NCBI RefSeq assembly: GCF_026745355.1
Contig: NC_079206.1
Span: 39,249,779-39,313,778 of the forward strand
Origin: Beta vulgaris subsp. vulgaris
Lineage: Eukaryota > Streptophyta > Magnoliopsida > Caryophyllales > Amaranthaceae
Direction of reading: 5' to 3'
DNA: 64,000 nucleotides
In this document: piece by piece, positions 11,511 to 21,243 of the stretch
Layout: each line of letters begins with the position of its first letter
Numbering within the stretch: position 1 is the first letter of the stretch
Notes under the pieces: model-generated
Databases searched by the model: none
What the model was told of the DNA's origin: nothing
What the model saw: only the letters and a program-made list of their open reading frames with translations
Position numbers and translations under genes: made by a program

Positions 11511-12293
11511 TCAGGGACTCAAATCACTAGCTTTACGCCTGATTAGGAAGCAATGGAAATCAGGATCAAGTTCCGAGCTTGTGCAGGGGCTCAATGGTAT
11601 TTCAAGCTGATCCTCATCAGCCTCCTCAGAGTCCAACAAGTCTTCAACCACATCGAAGACCTTGAACCTCCCATCAGTCCCCACATAGATCGCATACGTT
11701 GTGCCTTCATCGTCGTAGACGTTGAAGGCCATAACACTGCAACCCAAACACTCACATTTCCCCTTCCCAGGGACCTTAGCCTCACCCAACTTCAACTTCC
11801 TCTTAGACCCCATAAGTTCCTTCTCCTTCCCCTTCACCTCTTGAACCTTACCTCTCTTTGAAACACAGTAAAAAGCTGGAGCCCTTAGGGCGCAAATGAT
11901 CTCATGTGTAGATCGCAGCATAACCTTACATTTTTCCCCGTCCCCAGGTTCCTCAACCCTCGATATAGGCATCAACCTTTGTGAAATTGGTCTGAGGTCC
12001 AGGTTCTGCTTATTTTGAGGACTCGAAATTTGAGGATTGGAAGAAGAGGGACAGAATTCCCTAGGTAACCCAGCAACCAGGTAAAATTCATCAACCACCA
12101 CACCCAAAGCCTTGAAGGCGTAAGGGCGAAGCAAATGCTTTGCGTCTCCATTGTCAAAAAGCCTTCTTGGCCAAGGAGACCCCAACTCAAATGCATGCAT
12201 CAACTCGCGGATGCTATTAGATTCATCAGCATCAATAGTTTGGAACAACGCATCAACAAGGGGTTGGATATTAGGCACATACATCGTCGCCAT
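11511..12293 (-). CDS. Hypothetical protein, 260 aa, carried antisense in the mariner element
   Basis: An uninterrupted minus-strand ORF runs from ATG at 12293 (MATMYVPNIQPLVDALFQ) to a stop at 11511. I chose this ATG over the upstream one at 12329, because the 12 codons before it look like a poly-T derived leader (FKKNPKTK). The N-terminal part (about residues 1-90) has a regular helix-like pattern with WPRRLFD and RPYAFKALGVVVDEFYLV. The middle is basic (KGKEKELMGSKRKLKLG, a possible nuclear signal), followed by CECLGCSVMAFNVYDDEG, and the C-terminal part is acidic (LDSEEADEDQLE). I do not recognise the family. It converges with the transposase gene and is intact while the transposase is broken. 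It could be a captured host gene fragment, an accessory gene, or chance. Confidence 0.55.
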   Translation of the reverse strand: MATMYVPNIQPLVDALFQTIDADESNSIRELMHAFELGSPWPRRLFDNGDAKHLLRPYAFKALGVVVDEFYLVAGLPREFCPSSSNPQISSPQNKQNLDLRPISQRLMPISRVEEPGDGEKCKVMLRSTHEIICALRAPAFYCVSKRGKVQEVKGKEKELMGSKRKLKLGEAKVPGKGKCECLGCSVMAFNVYDDEGTTYAIYVGTDGRFKVFDVVEDLLDSEEADEDQLEIPLSPCTSSELDPDFHCFLIRRKASDLSP

Positions 12294-12881
12294 TTTTGTT
12301 TTAGGGTTTTTTTTGAAAACACAAAACAAGATCTAGGGTTTTTGAGCAGTTGAAGATCAATTATAGGGATGAGAGTGACAATTTCAAGAGATGAAAGGAG
12401 AATTCGAAAGTTTAAGAGGGGATTTGAGGAGGAAGTGAAGAATTTAGGAGAGAGAAATTAAAGTTTAGTAGAGAGAGAAAGCATAGATCAGAAGAGGGGA
12501 AATGAAAGTGTGTGGAGAGAAGATGAAGTATTGAGAGGGGGGGGGGAGTTCGTAGAATTAGGGTTGGGGAATTGGGGAAGAACAGTAATGGGGGGGACGA
12601 ATCAGTGTATTGAAGTTGGGGGGTTGGATGTCATAAATGATGATGGGGAAGATGGAAAGGTAGTTGGGGGATTATATTTTGGTGGTAATTGTAAAAATCT
12701 TATTAGATTAGTTAATGTTTTAATAGATTAAGGGGGTTTTTATTTTTAAATTTATAGCTAGTAAGGGTAAGTTGGACATTTCTCTAGGTAAAACTTACTA
12801 AAATAGGAAAAAAAGTGTAACATCTATTTTGAAACATGCAATTTAAGGAAAGTATAACATCTTATAAAAAAACGGAGGAAG
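12294..12881. other. Right end of the mariner element, possible promoter of the antisense ORF
   Basis: AT-rich and purine-rich sequence with AGAGAGA and GGGG runs (12534-12548) leads to the inverted end. On minus this is the 5' side of the 260-aa ORF; the CT-rich complement resembles plant 5' leaders, but no clear TATA box was identified. Confidence 0.35.
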
Positions 12882-12932
12882 TATATGTATTTTGTATAAT
12901 TTTTGATTCTGTATAATGTATTATTGTCATAT

Positions 12933-15282
12933 TGTAACAGCCCAAACCTCCACTAATCTTAATCAACATCGTTTAATCACAACGGAAGCGTTATCACACT
13001 AAGATTTGGACTATTACCATGACATTCTCAAATTATAAGGAAGAGAATATCGAATTACCTCAAAAACATACTTTATACATTACTTAATGCATACAAAGCT
13101 GTCCTCATAAGAGCTCTTAGGTTACATACACCAAAAACTGACTAAAGTTCAGTAGTCTATCACTTGCTTAACTATGTAAACATATGTATATAGATGTCAT
13201 TACTTAATTTACATTATTGAAAGTCTATTACAAAAGTAAACACCTTCATCACATATCCTCGTACCAACCTGCATCAAAACTCTGCCACCCACCGAGTGAC
13301 AGGCCACAGAAATGACAAAACAATCAGCAAAGCTGAGTACACACTGTATAATAGAAAATACAAGTTTAGGTGTATTTTGAAAACTAACACATAGTTATAA
13401 TAACAGATAATCACCCTTAACTTAGTTACTATGGTTTCACAAAATCAATCGTTTGGCATGAACGCGAGTGGAGAGGGGTACCACGCAGTACCAGCTGTCT
13501 CCAAACTAGTGAGGGTCGTCACCCAGCCTTTTATTGTTATGCTTGCAAGACTTACCCGGACATGTCCTATAACGCCAGGAATTAGCCCTCCTGGAAGGCA
13601 ACAGCTAGGGACTCTACCCGCCCTAACTCGGGGTGCCTATTCATGCCTCACTTTCATATTTATAAAATAAGATATTTAATGGTTTATACTTTAAACCTCA
13701 ATACTCAAAATCCTTATCAACTCATCCTTAATATCAGAACTCTTATCAACTCCTTTCAATTACCCTTACTTTGATAGTTGAGAAGATTTAGGGTTTTCAT
13801 ACTTAAAACTAGTTTTTAACATAATAACTTTGATAGAACTTAACCAATTATGTCTTAGGGATTAAATAATACTCCAAATCTATTTCATCAAGAGATTACC
13901 AATTATCAATTATTATATAAGTTCATGTACTAAGCACATCCCATTTAGAAGCATAATCGTAATAACTTAGTGTATAAGTGTTGTTTAAGTCAATTGAAAC
14001 ATCTCTAAAGAACCTTAGCATGTTATACTTATGTAATATACTCAATATACACATAATAATACACATATCATACATAAATTCATTTCATAAACATGCTTTA
14101 CACAAGAAAGAAACAATCACTTAACTATAAGAGTGGAAAATCTCTAGGTTAAACCAAACTAAGTGTGTACCTTAGCTAAGGATGCTTAAAGCTCACGAAA
14201 TTCCTTAATTCACTTGGTTAACTACTCCTACAGCTTCCCCTGAATGTATAAAATGCTAAAGATTAGTTTCAACAAGCTTATAGATATGAAAAACTAAGCT
14301 TAAATACAAGAGATGTAAACTGTTGAACTTACAGCAACTTATGTGATCTTTGAACAAGGTTTTCTATATGATTTTATGGTCTAAAGGTTGGAACCAAAGA
14401 TTGTACAACTCTGTATGGATGTTTAGAAGAGTTCTATGTAGAGAAAAGTGGGTGTCAAAGAGGAGAAAATATGAGAAAGGAGACGAAAACCCAGAACAGC
14501 CTTTTATAGCCTGTTCTGGCGGTACCCAAGGAGGAGGGAAAGTGATCTGGGCAACGTCGGTTTCTTGGAGTTTCTGGGTGATTCTTGCTTGAGGTGTTAG
14601 CCTTTGGTGTTGGCTATCATGCATCAAAGGGCTTTGAGAGATCGACACTTGAGTAGCTGCTAAGCAGCTTTCTTTGAGGATAGGTCTGAGCTGTAATTCC
14701 AGCTGGCCAGGTTTTACTATGTAAGCAATTTACCTTATTAAGCCACGTAATTCTTGGGCTTAAATGACCATTTTAACCTTAAGACATCTAAGCATGTCAT
14801 ATATCAAGTTTGGTTAGGTTCTGAGCTCGGATTCAATCCCGAAAGGCTCTTTAACTGGAAGGTCATCGTTACCCGATAAAACAATCTCTATACGATTTTC
14901 ACAATCTTAATGTTTAAGGCTCTCAAGGACTTTTCAACTTATCTATTGGTTTCCAAAGTCTTCTTACCAATAAGAATGGTAGATCTTACCTACTTTTGCC
15001 CTCGTATGGTGTTGGAGAGTATTCTAATCTACTTTAAGCACTACAACCAAATGAAACTTAGCATAACTGATAGTTTCAAGTAACTATCTTCCACCTAGAA
15101 CCTTAAAATCCTATAACTCTATATGAAGTAGTCAATTAACTTACGTAAAACATATAAGTTAACTAATTAAACATAATATCATAGGAAATACACAGTTAGA
15201 CTGCTCTGTAGTTACTTTAATACGATCTCATGCTTTAGCACATAATCAGGGTTTTGAGTTAGGGCTTCTTAGGGCTATTACA
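12933..15282 (-). repeat. LTR1 3' LTR
   Basis: This 2350-bp copy matches 21244-23590 with scattered substitutions and single-base indels (for example ACTAGTG at 13506 against ATAGTG in the other copy). It carries TG...CA ends. The open frames at 13431-13670 and 14350-14648 lie within the LTR and are not genes. Confidence 0.93.
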
Positions 15283-15300
15283 TTCTACCCCTCTTAAAAG
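15283..15300 (-). other. LTR1 polypurine tract
   Basis: On minus it reads TTTTAAGAGGGGTAGAA directly before the 3' LTR. It primes plus-strand DNA synthesis in this element class. Confidence 0.8.
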
Positions 15301-15773
15301 AAGTTTCGTCCTCGAAACTTGAAATATTTACCTTATTGGAATAATTGTGGATATCGATCCCGCATATCAGATTCTTTTTCCCAAGTAGCCTCTTCTTCTC
15401 CTGATTAGACCACAACACCTTTACAAGCGGAATTGTTTTCTGTCTTAATACTTTTTCTCGATGGTCTAATATTTGTAACGGTTTTTCTTCATATGTTAAT
15501 GTCTCATCTATCTTCAGTGGTTCATAGGATAGCACGTGGGATGGGTCATGAATATATTTCCTCAATTGAGACACATGAAACACGTTATGTACTTTGGACA
15601 GTTCCACGGGTAGAGCAAGTTCGTATGCTACCTCTCCACTCTACTCAGAATCTCATATGGACCGACATACTTTGGACTTAGTTTCCCCTTTGCTCCAAAT
15701 CTTTTCACTCCCCGTGTAGGTGAAATCTTGAGAAATACTTTATCTCCAACTTCAAATTCTAACTTTCTCCTTC
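15283..15773 (-). pseudogene. LTR1 integrase C-terminal and chromodomain-like region
   Basis: The minus strand encodes VHNVFHVSQLRKYIHDPSHV, the conserved gypsy integrase C-terminal motif, then an ILDHREKVLRQKTIPLVKVL stretch, which matches the chromodomain-like tail of Tekay elements. The frame then shifts: EKESDMRDRYPQLF is readable in another frame before the polypurine tract. Upstream, between 15607 and 15774, the frame is also broken (GPYEILSRVE-like in another frame). In chromoviruses this tail guides integration into heterochromatin. The domain identification is good; the exact stop is uncertain because of the frameshifts. Confidence 0.75.
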
Positions 15774-16643
15774 TTAAGTCAGCATACTTCTTCTGACGAT
15801 CTTGTCCGCTTTCATCTTTTCCTGAATCATTTTAATATGCTCCATTGTCTCTTGAATTAATTCAGGTCCAGTTGATACTTGATAATTTAAGTCATCCCAA
15901 CATATCGGCATACGACACCTTCGACCGTACAGTGCTTCATAAGGAGCCATTCCAATGCTTGAATGATGGCTATTATTATATGAAAATTCAATTAGTGATA
16001 AATGATCCTCCCATGATCCTTGGAGTTCCATTACACAAGCTCGTAGCATGTCTTCTAGTGTTTGAATTGTTCTTTCTGTCTGTCCATCAGTAGACGGATG
16101 AAATGCTGTACTCATATTTAGTCGTGTTCCAAATGCTTCTTGTAACTTCTCCCAAAAATGGGATAGAAAACGAGTATCTCTATCGGAGATGATAGTCCGT
16201 GGGGTACCATGCAATCGTATGATCTCTTGAATATATGCATCTGCCATCTGCTTCATTGTCCAAGTAGTCTTCATGGCAATAAATCTACCCGTCTTTGTCA
16301 GTCTGTCCACAATCACCCATATAGAATCTTTTGACTTTCTTGAGCGAGGCAATCCTATGATAAAATCCATAGATACAGAGTCCCACTTCCAATCAGGTAT
16401 TGGTAAAGGTTGTAGCATCCCTGGCATCTTCCCTCGATCGAATTTAATCTTTTGACATGTCAAACACTTTGCCACAAATCTCGAAGCATCTCGTTTAAGT
16501 CCCTTCCACCAAAATGTTTTCTTGAGGTCCTTCACAAGTTTATCTCTTCCTGGGTGAATGGAATAAGGGCTATTATGGGATTCCCTTAAAATTTTATCCT
16601 TCAATTCACGGTCATCTGGAATACACCATCGATTATGAATCAT
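15774..16643 (-). pseudogene. LTR1 integrase
   Basis: The ORF carries the zinc-binding HHCC region (SPYSIHPGRDKL, CLTCQK) at about residues 15-75, then the DDE core: MDFIIGLPR with the first Asp, RTIISDRDTRF with the second, and HPSTDGQTERTIQTLED with the Glu. ALYGRRCRMPICW near the end is typical of plant gypsy integrases. Integrase joins the element's DNA ends to host DNA. The domain is intact over 289 codons, but frameshifts on both sides separate it from RNase H and from its own C-terminal end, so the polyprotein is broken as assembled. Confidence 0.88.
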
Positions 16644-16702
16644 AATACCTCCATTCTCATGAAGGTGAAAATCAGTAGATTCCCCATTTTCTATCTTACA
16701 TC

Positions 16703-17338
16703 TTATGTCTTCAGGAATGGGTCATGTTGTTGTTTCTGAATAATTTCATCGAATAAAGTTGGTTGAATAGTCATTGCATTAAGGATACCTTGAGCTTCTC
16801 CTTTTTGTACAATGACTAGGTCTAATCTCCTCATCTCCTCATAAATTTCTTGTGGTACAGAAATGAGTCCATTCACCATTCTTCTAGGTATTCGACTTAG
16901 AGCATCAGCCACTCGATTGGCTTTTCCTGGATGATATTGGATGTCTATCTCATAGTCCTTGATCAATTCCAACCACCTTCGCTGTCGCATATTCAATTCC
17001 TTCTGTGTGAAGATATACTTTAAACTTTTATGATCAGTAAAGATTTTACATGGAACACCATATAGATAGTGTCTCCACAACTTCAAAGCAAATACAACAG
17101 CAGCTAACTCCAAGTCGTGCACAGGATAATTTCCCTCATGAGGTCTCAATTGTCTAGAGGCATAAGCTATAACTTTCCCTTTCTGCATCAATACACATCC
17201 CAACCCTTCTTTTGATGCATCACTGTATATCTCATATTCCTCCTTATCAGTCGGCAGGGTTAACACGGGTGCGCTAGTTAGCTTTCGCTTCAATTCTTGA
17301 AAAGCCTTCTCACATTTTTCCGACCATTGGAATTTCAC
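16703..17338 (-). pseudogene. LTR1 RNase H
   Basis: The frame holds [20 protein letters not shown] (end of RT), [18 protein letters not shown] (RNase H catalytic Asp), [32 protein letters not shown] (second Asp region), and VADALSR. RNase H removes the RNA strand during reverse transcription. It is a 211-codon open piece of the pol polyprotein. It is cut from RT by a frameshift near 17340-17400 and from integrase near 16650-16700. Confidence 0.88.
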
Positions 17339-17400
17339 ATTCTTTCCGTATCAGTGATGTAATAGGTAGGGAAATCCTTGAAAAGTTATCCACAAACTTC

Positions 17401-18695
17401 CTATAATACCCTGCTAAACCCATAAAACTCCGTACTAATATTTGTTGGTACTGGCCATTCCACAATCGCCTTTATCTTCTCAGGATCAACCATCACTCCC
17501 TCTTTTGAAATTACATGCCCTAAGAATGATACTTCAGATAACCAAAAATTACACTTACTTAACTTAGCATATAACTTCTTTTCTCTCAGTACATTTAATA
17601 CTATCCGTAAATGATCCTCGTGGTCTCTTTTATTCTTCGAATACACTAGTATATCATCAATAAAGACCACTACGAATTGATCTAAATAAGCCTTAAAATA
17701 TCTCTGCATTAAATCCATAAATGCAGCTGGAGCATTCGTCAACCCAAAAGGCATTACCACAAACTCATAATGACCATATCTTGTTCTAAACGCTGTTTTA
17801 GAAATATCTTCATCAGCAATCCTCATTTGATGGTATCCTGATCTCAAATCTATCTTGGAGAAAACCTCAACACCTTTTAACTGGTCAAATAAATCATCTA
17901 TTCTAGGAAGAGGATATCTATTCTTGACTGTAATTTTATTAATCTCCCTGTAATCTATACACAGTCTCATTGTTCCATCTTTCTTCTTAACGAATAAACA
18001 GGGGCTCCCCATGGAGATACACTTGGTCTAATGTATCCCTTCTGCAACAACTCCTCTAATTGTTTCTTTAATTCAACCATCTCTGCAGGGGCCATACGGT
18101 ATGGACTTCTGGAAATAGGCGTAGCTCCTGGCACTAAATCGATGTGAAAGTTCACTACACATATAGGGGTGAATCCAGGTAATTCTTCCGGAAATACATC
18201 TGGGAATTCCTTCACTATCGGAATTTCTTCTACTTTTAAGGGACTTGTGGTTGTGTCAATTACATGGCACAAATAAGCATTTCTCCCTCTTCTTACCTCC
18301 TTAGCAATCTTCATCATGGAAACAATTTTCACTCTCGATTTCTTCATAACTCCTTGATATACGATTTTACCACCTTGTGGAGTTTTTAACTGGATCGTCT
18401 GTGCTTCACATTCAATTACAGCTTCATATTTACTAAGCCAGTCCATTCCCAAAATTACATCATAATACCCTAATTCAAATTGTACCAAATCGGCCATCAA
18501 CTCAGTACCCGCTATACTTATACAACATTCTTTACATAAATTCTCACACTTAACTCGTAAACCATCAGGAAGGTCTATTGCTAAGTCAATTTTTGACTGT
18601 TTTGGGGTTGGATTCAATCTTTTAAGCAACGAATGGGATATAAAGGAGTTGGATGCTCCAGAATCAAAAAGAACATATGCAGGTACATAATTCAC
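17401..18695 (-). pseudogene. LTR1 protease and reverse transcriptase
   Basis: The first piece (18695-17967) has the aspartic protease motif VLFDSGASNSFI and the RT start YRMAPAEMVELKKQLEELL. The second (18012-17401) has [54 protein letters not shown] and the catalytic [12 protein letters not shown], in which the usual YxDD is FIDD as in many plant gypsy elements. The two pieces overlap in different frames near 17990 (FVKKKDG against YSLRRKME), which is a single frameshift. Protease cuts the polyprotein; RT copies RNA to DNA. All key residues are present. Confidence 0.9.
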
Positions 18696-18712
18696 AAGGA
18701 AAGTTCCGGAGA

Positions 18713-19875
18713 TTACATTACCTCCATCTTTAACAAGTTCAGCCTCCCCGCTTCCATTGGCATCCAGATTATCATTTTCGACAAACTCGGGTTGTGCCTC
18801 TTCTCAGTGCCCATGGCATACATTCTTCCAGCTACCTTCCCTGGATTGGCATACGATCCTCTTTGATTATTGCGATTAAAAGTCGATGCACCTTGGTTCC
18901 CTTTTGCATTACTCATTCCGAATCTGCTAGGTCCAGTTTGTGTTCTTACATATCCAGCTTCCTTCACATTCTTCTTAGTCGTTTCGGGGCAGTCTTTAGC
19001 AATGTGCCCAGGTTTCTTGCACTCAAAACATATAGACTTTCCTTCACAATTCCTTCCAAAATGCATCCTTCCACATCGAAAACATCCTCGATTTTTGGGT
19101 TGAGTAGGTTGTTGAAAGTTTGGCGTACGTACAATCGGTTGAACAACTCGAGGCTTCTTACTTTTCTCTTCTTCCTCGCTACCAAAATTCCTTCTTTTGT
19201 TTATTTCGTTCTCTTTTTCACTAATCCTTTCTTGCGCCAATGCTCTATCATATAATTCTTGAAAATTGATACAATGTCCAACTCTCTTCTGATAAGTGAA
19301 ATTCAATCCTTCGAAATACCGTGTCACCTTGAACTTTTCCGACTTCACTAAGTCAGGTGCGAATCGGGATACTCGACAAACTTCGCCGTATATTCTACTA
19401 TCGACATCTTACCCTGGCGTAAGGTAAGGAATTCACACTCCTTCTTAGTCTGAAGTGCTGGAGGATAAAACCTTTCCCGTAATTTCTCAAGGAACTTATC
19501 CCAAGTAAAATCAGGTCGTTGAGCAATATTTTTCACAGTCTTCCACCACATATCTGCTTGTCCATCTAAATAGAATGATGCTAACTTCACTCTTAGATTG
19601 GTTGGACAATTCACCATATCCAGGAGTTTTTCCATATAAGCGATCCAATCCTCGAACTTTACTGGATCAGGTTCCCCATCATAAGTCCTAGGATTGTGTG
19701 ATGCTAACCTTTTATAAAACTTTCCCTCATCATCTGTATCCTTATTTGCCTGGTTATTCTCCAACAGATTCAACAATCGGGTATTCATATTTTCTAACTG
19801 GTTAATTCTAGCCTCCATTTGGTGAGTTGAGTCACCAGATCCTGATGATGAAGCACCAGCTCTAGTTCCTACCAT
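18713..19875 (-). pseudogene. LTR1 gag
   Basis: Translation starts at ATG 19875 (MVGTRAGASSSGS). The gypsy gag core is seen as DWIAYMEKLLDMVNC, DMWWKTVKNIA and FLEKLRERFYPP. A frameshift near 19370 (KFVEYPDSHLT against RFAPDLVKSEK) breaks the frame. The second part holds two zinc knuckles, CFRCGRMHFGRNC and CFECKKPGHIAKDC, which bind RNA. Gag forms the virus-like particle. Apart from the single frameshift it is complete, so the break may be an assembly error. Confidence 0.88.
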
Positions 19876-20189
19876 CCTAATTAAAGAAAATGAAATACTA
19901 TTACCTTCCCCTTATTAAATTAAGCACATAACATAAAAGTAAAGTAAAGAACAATCACATATGCACACCAAAATTTGCTCTTATATAGAAGCATATAGTT
20001 TCAACTTATACAACCATATCCGAGTAATCAATAATACTAGCTACATATGTATATACTATTTACATTAGTTAATACTACTATATTCTAATACATATACACG
20101 GCTCATAGGCCCAAAAGTTAGTATACTTATATATTCCTAACATCATATACCCAAAAAAAGATCATTTTCACTTTAAGTTCCTTCCAACA

Positions 20190-21087
20190 ATCTAATCTAG
20201 TCGAAAAGTATCTCGTACGTAACCGCTGTCACTACTACTCCCTGAATCTATCTGTCCTGGTTTGAAATCCGAATCGTAACTTGAGCTACCCTCATAAGAG
20301 TAACTGATTTCATCTTCGATATCTTCATCTCCTTCTATGTTCTGATCTTCTATTCCGTCATCTTCTATCTCAACCTCTTCTATTTCCATTTCCGGATCCT
20401 CCTCTTCAGTTCTTCACTATCAGAACTAATATTTATATACTCAATTTCCTTATGGTCTTTCTCGGCTGATTAACTTCTTCAACCCTGCTTTTAGTTATCC
20501 TACTAGGACCTGCTTCATCCTCAAACTTCCTCTTTTTAGGAGGCACTTCCATATTCTTGTTACCACCACCCATTCTAGCATTCTCCCAATCTATTTGAGC
20601 CTCTACTTCCTTCATTTTCCTGTCTTATACTCTTCATATGATATGATAGTACCCTCTTTTCTCCCCTTACGATCCACTTCTTGGATCCTCCTATAAACTT
20701 CCTCAACCGTGACATTCCATTGTATCAACTTCTTGTCTATCGTAACATAGTCGATTTCTGACCCCCTTAATTCTCTGTCAGGAATATAATAGTCTAATAT
20801 CTTCCAGTATTCTTCCATAAGATCTCTCCATGGATCATTCAAAGGCAAAGTCTTTACTAATGCTAAGCTTGAACTTCCGGACGAGCATATGGGTTTTCTT
20901 CTCCCCGGCCCATTACTTGATTATATTCCACAATTGCCTTCATTACTTGTCTTGCACAAGCAGGTGCATCAGTATAACATAAGCTAGCAGAGAATAGAGT
21001 GTCTGGTTCACGAACCCCTGGAATATCTTCACCTATGCTTTCAAAAGGGTCTGTCCATGTATCCTCAGAATCAGAAGTTTCAATCAC
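20190..21087 (-). pseudogene. Extra acidic ORF region upstream of gag in LTR1
   Basis: Four open pieces on minus (21087-20863, 20848-20612, 20615-20433, 20389-20192) follow each other with small frame changes and look like one broken protein of about 290 residues. It begins MIETSDSEDTWTDPFESIGE. The middle piece has DPWRDLMEEYWKILDYYIPD, RKGRKEGTIISYEEY and PPKKRKFEDEAG, which looks like a monopartite nuclear localisation signal. The end is strongly acidic and serine-rich (GSSSDSGYVRDTFRLD). It lies between the primer site and gag. I do not recognise a family. ORFs upstream of gag are known in Tat/Ogre elements but are not a standard part of Tekay elements. Confidence 0.5.
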
Positions 21088-21229
21088 TATTGGCTCCCTC
21101 TACTTCCTGGATTCATCTACATCATCAAAACATAACATCAATTAACAACTAGTCCAACTCAAACTTCATAGTAATCACCTTATAATAACATAGAATAGTC
21201 ATACTTATACATTCTAATGTCTTAATTTA

Positions 21230-21241
21230 GCTCGGATACCA
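21230..21241 (-). other. LTR1 primer binding site
   Basis: On minus, TGGTATCCGAGC follows the 5' LTR after two bases. It matches the initiator-Met primer site TGGTATCAGAGC seen in most plant LTR elements, with one mismatch. Confidence 0.85.
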
Positions 21242-21243
21242 CT

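Larger units (their letters stand above)
7919..12881 (+). mobile_element. Plant mariner-like element (Tc1/mariner)
   Basis: Inverted ends CTTCCTCCGTTTTTTATTAG at 7919 and the complement AAAAAAACGGAGGAAG ending at 12881 are flanked by TA (7917-7918 and 12882-12883). The CTYCCTCCGTTTC-type end with a TA target is the hallmark of plant mariner-like elements and their Stowaway MITEs. The 4963-bp element holds a broken mariner transposase gene on plus (8484-10059), a 178-bp tandem repeat, and an intact unrelated ORF on minus (11511-12293). It lies inside CACTA element A, so it is younger than A. Confidence 0.92.
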
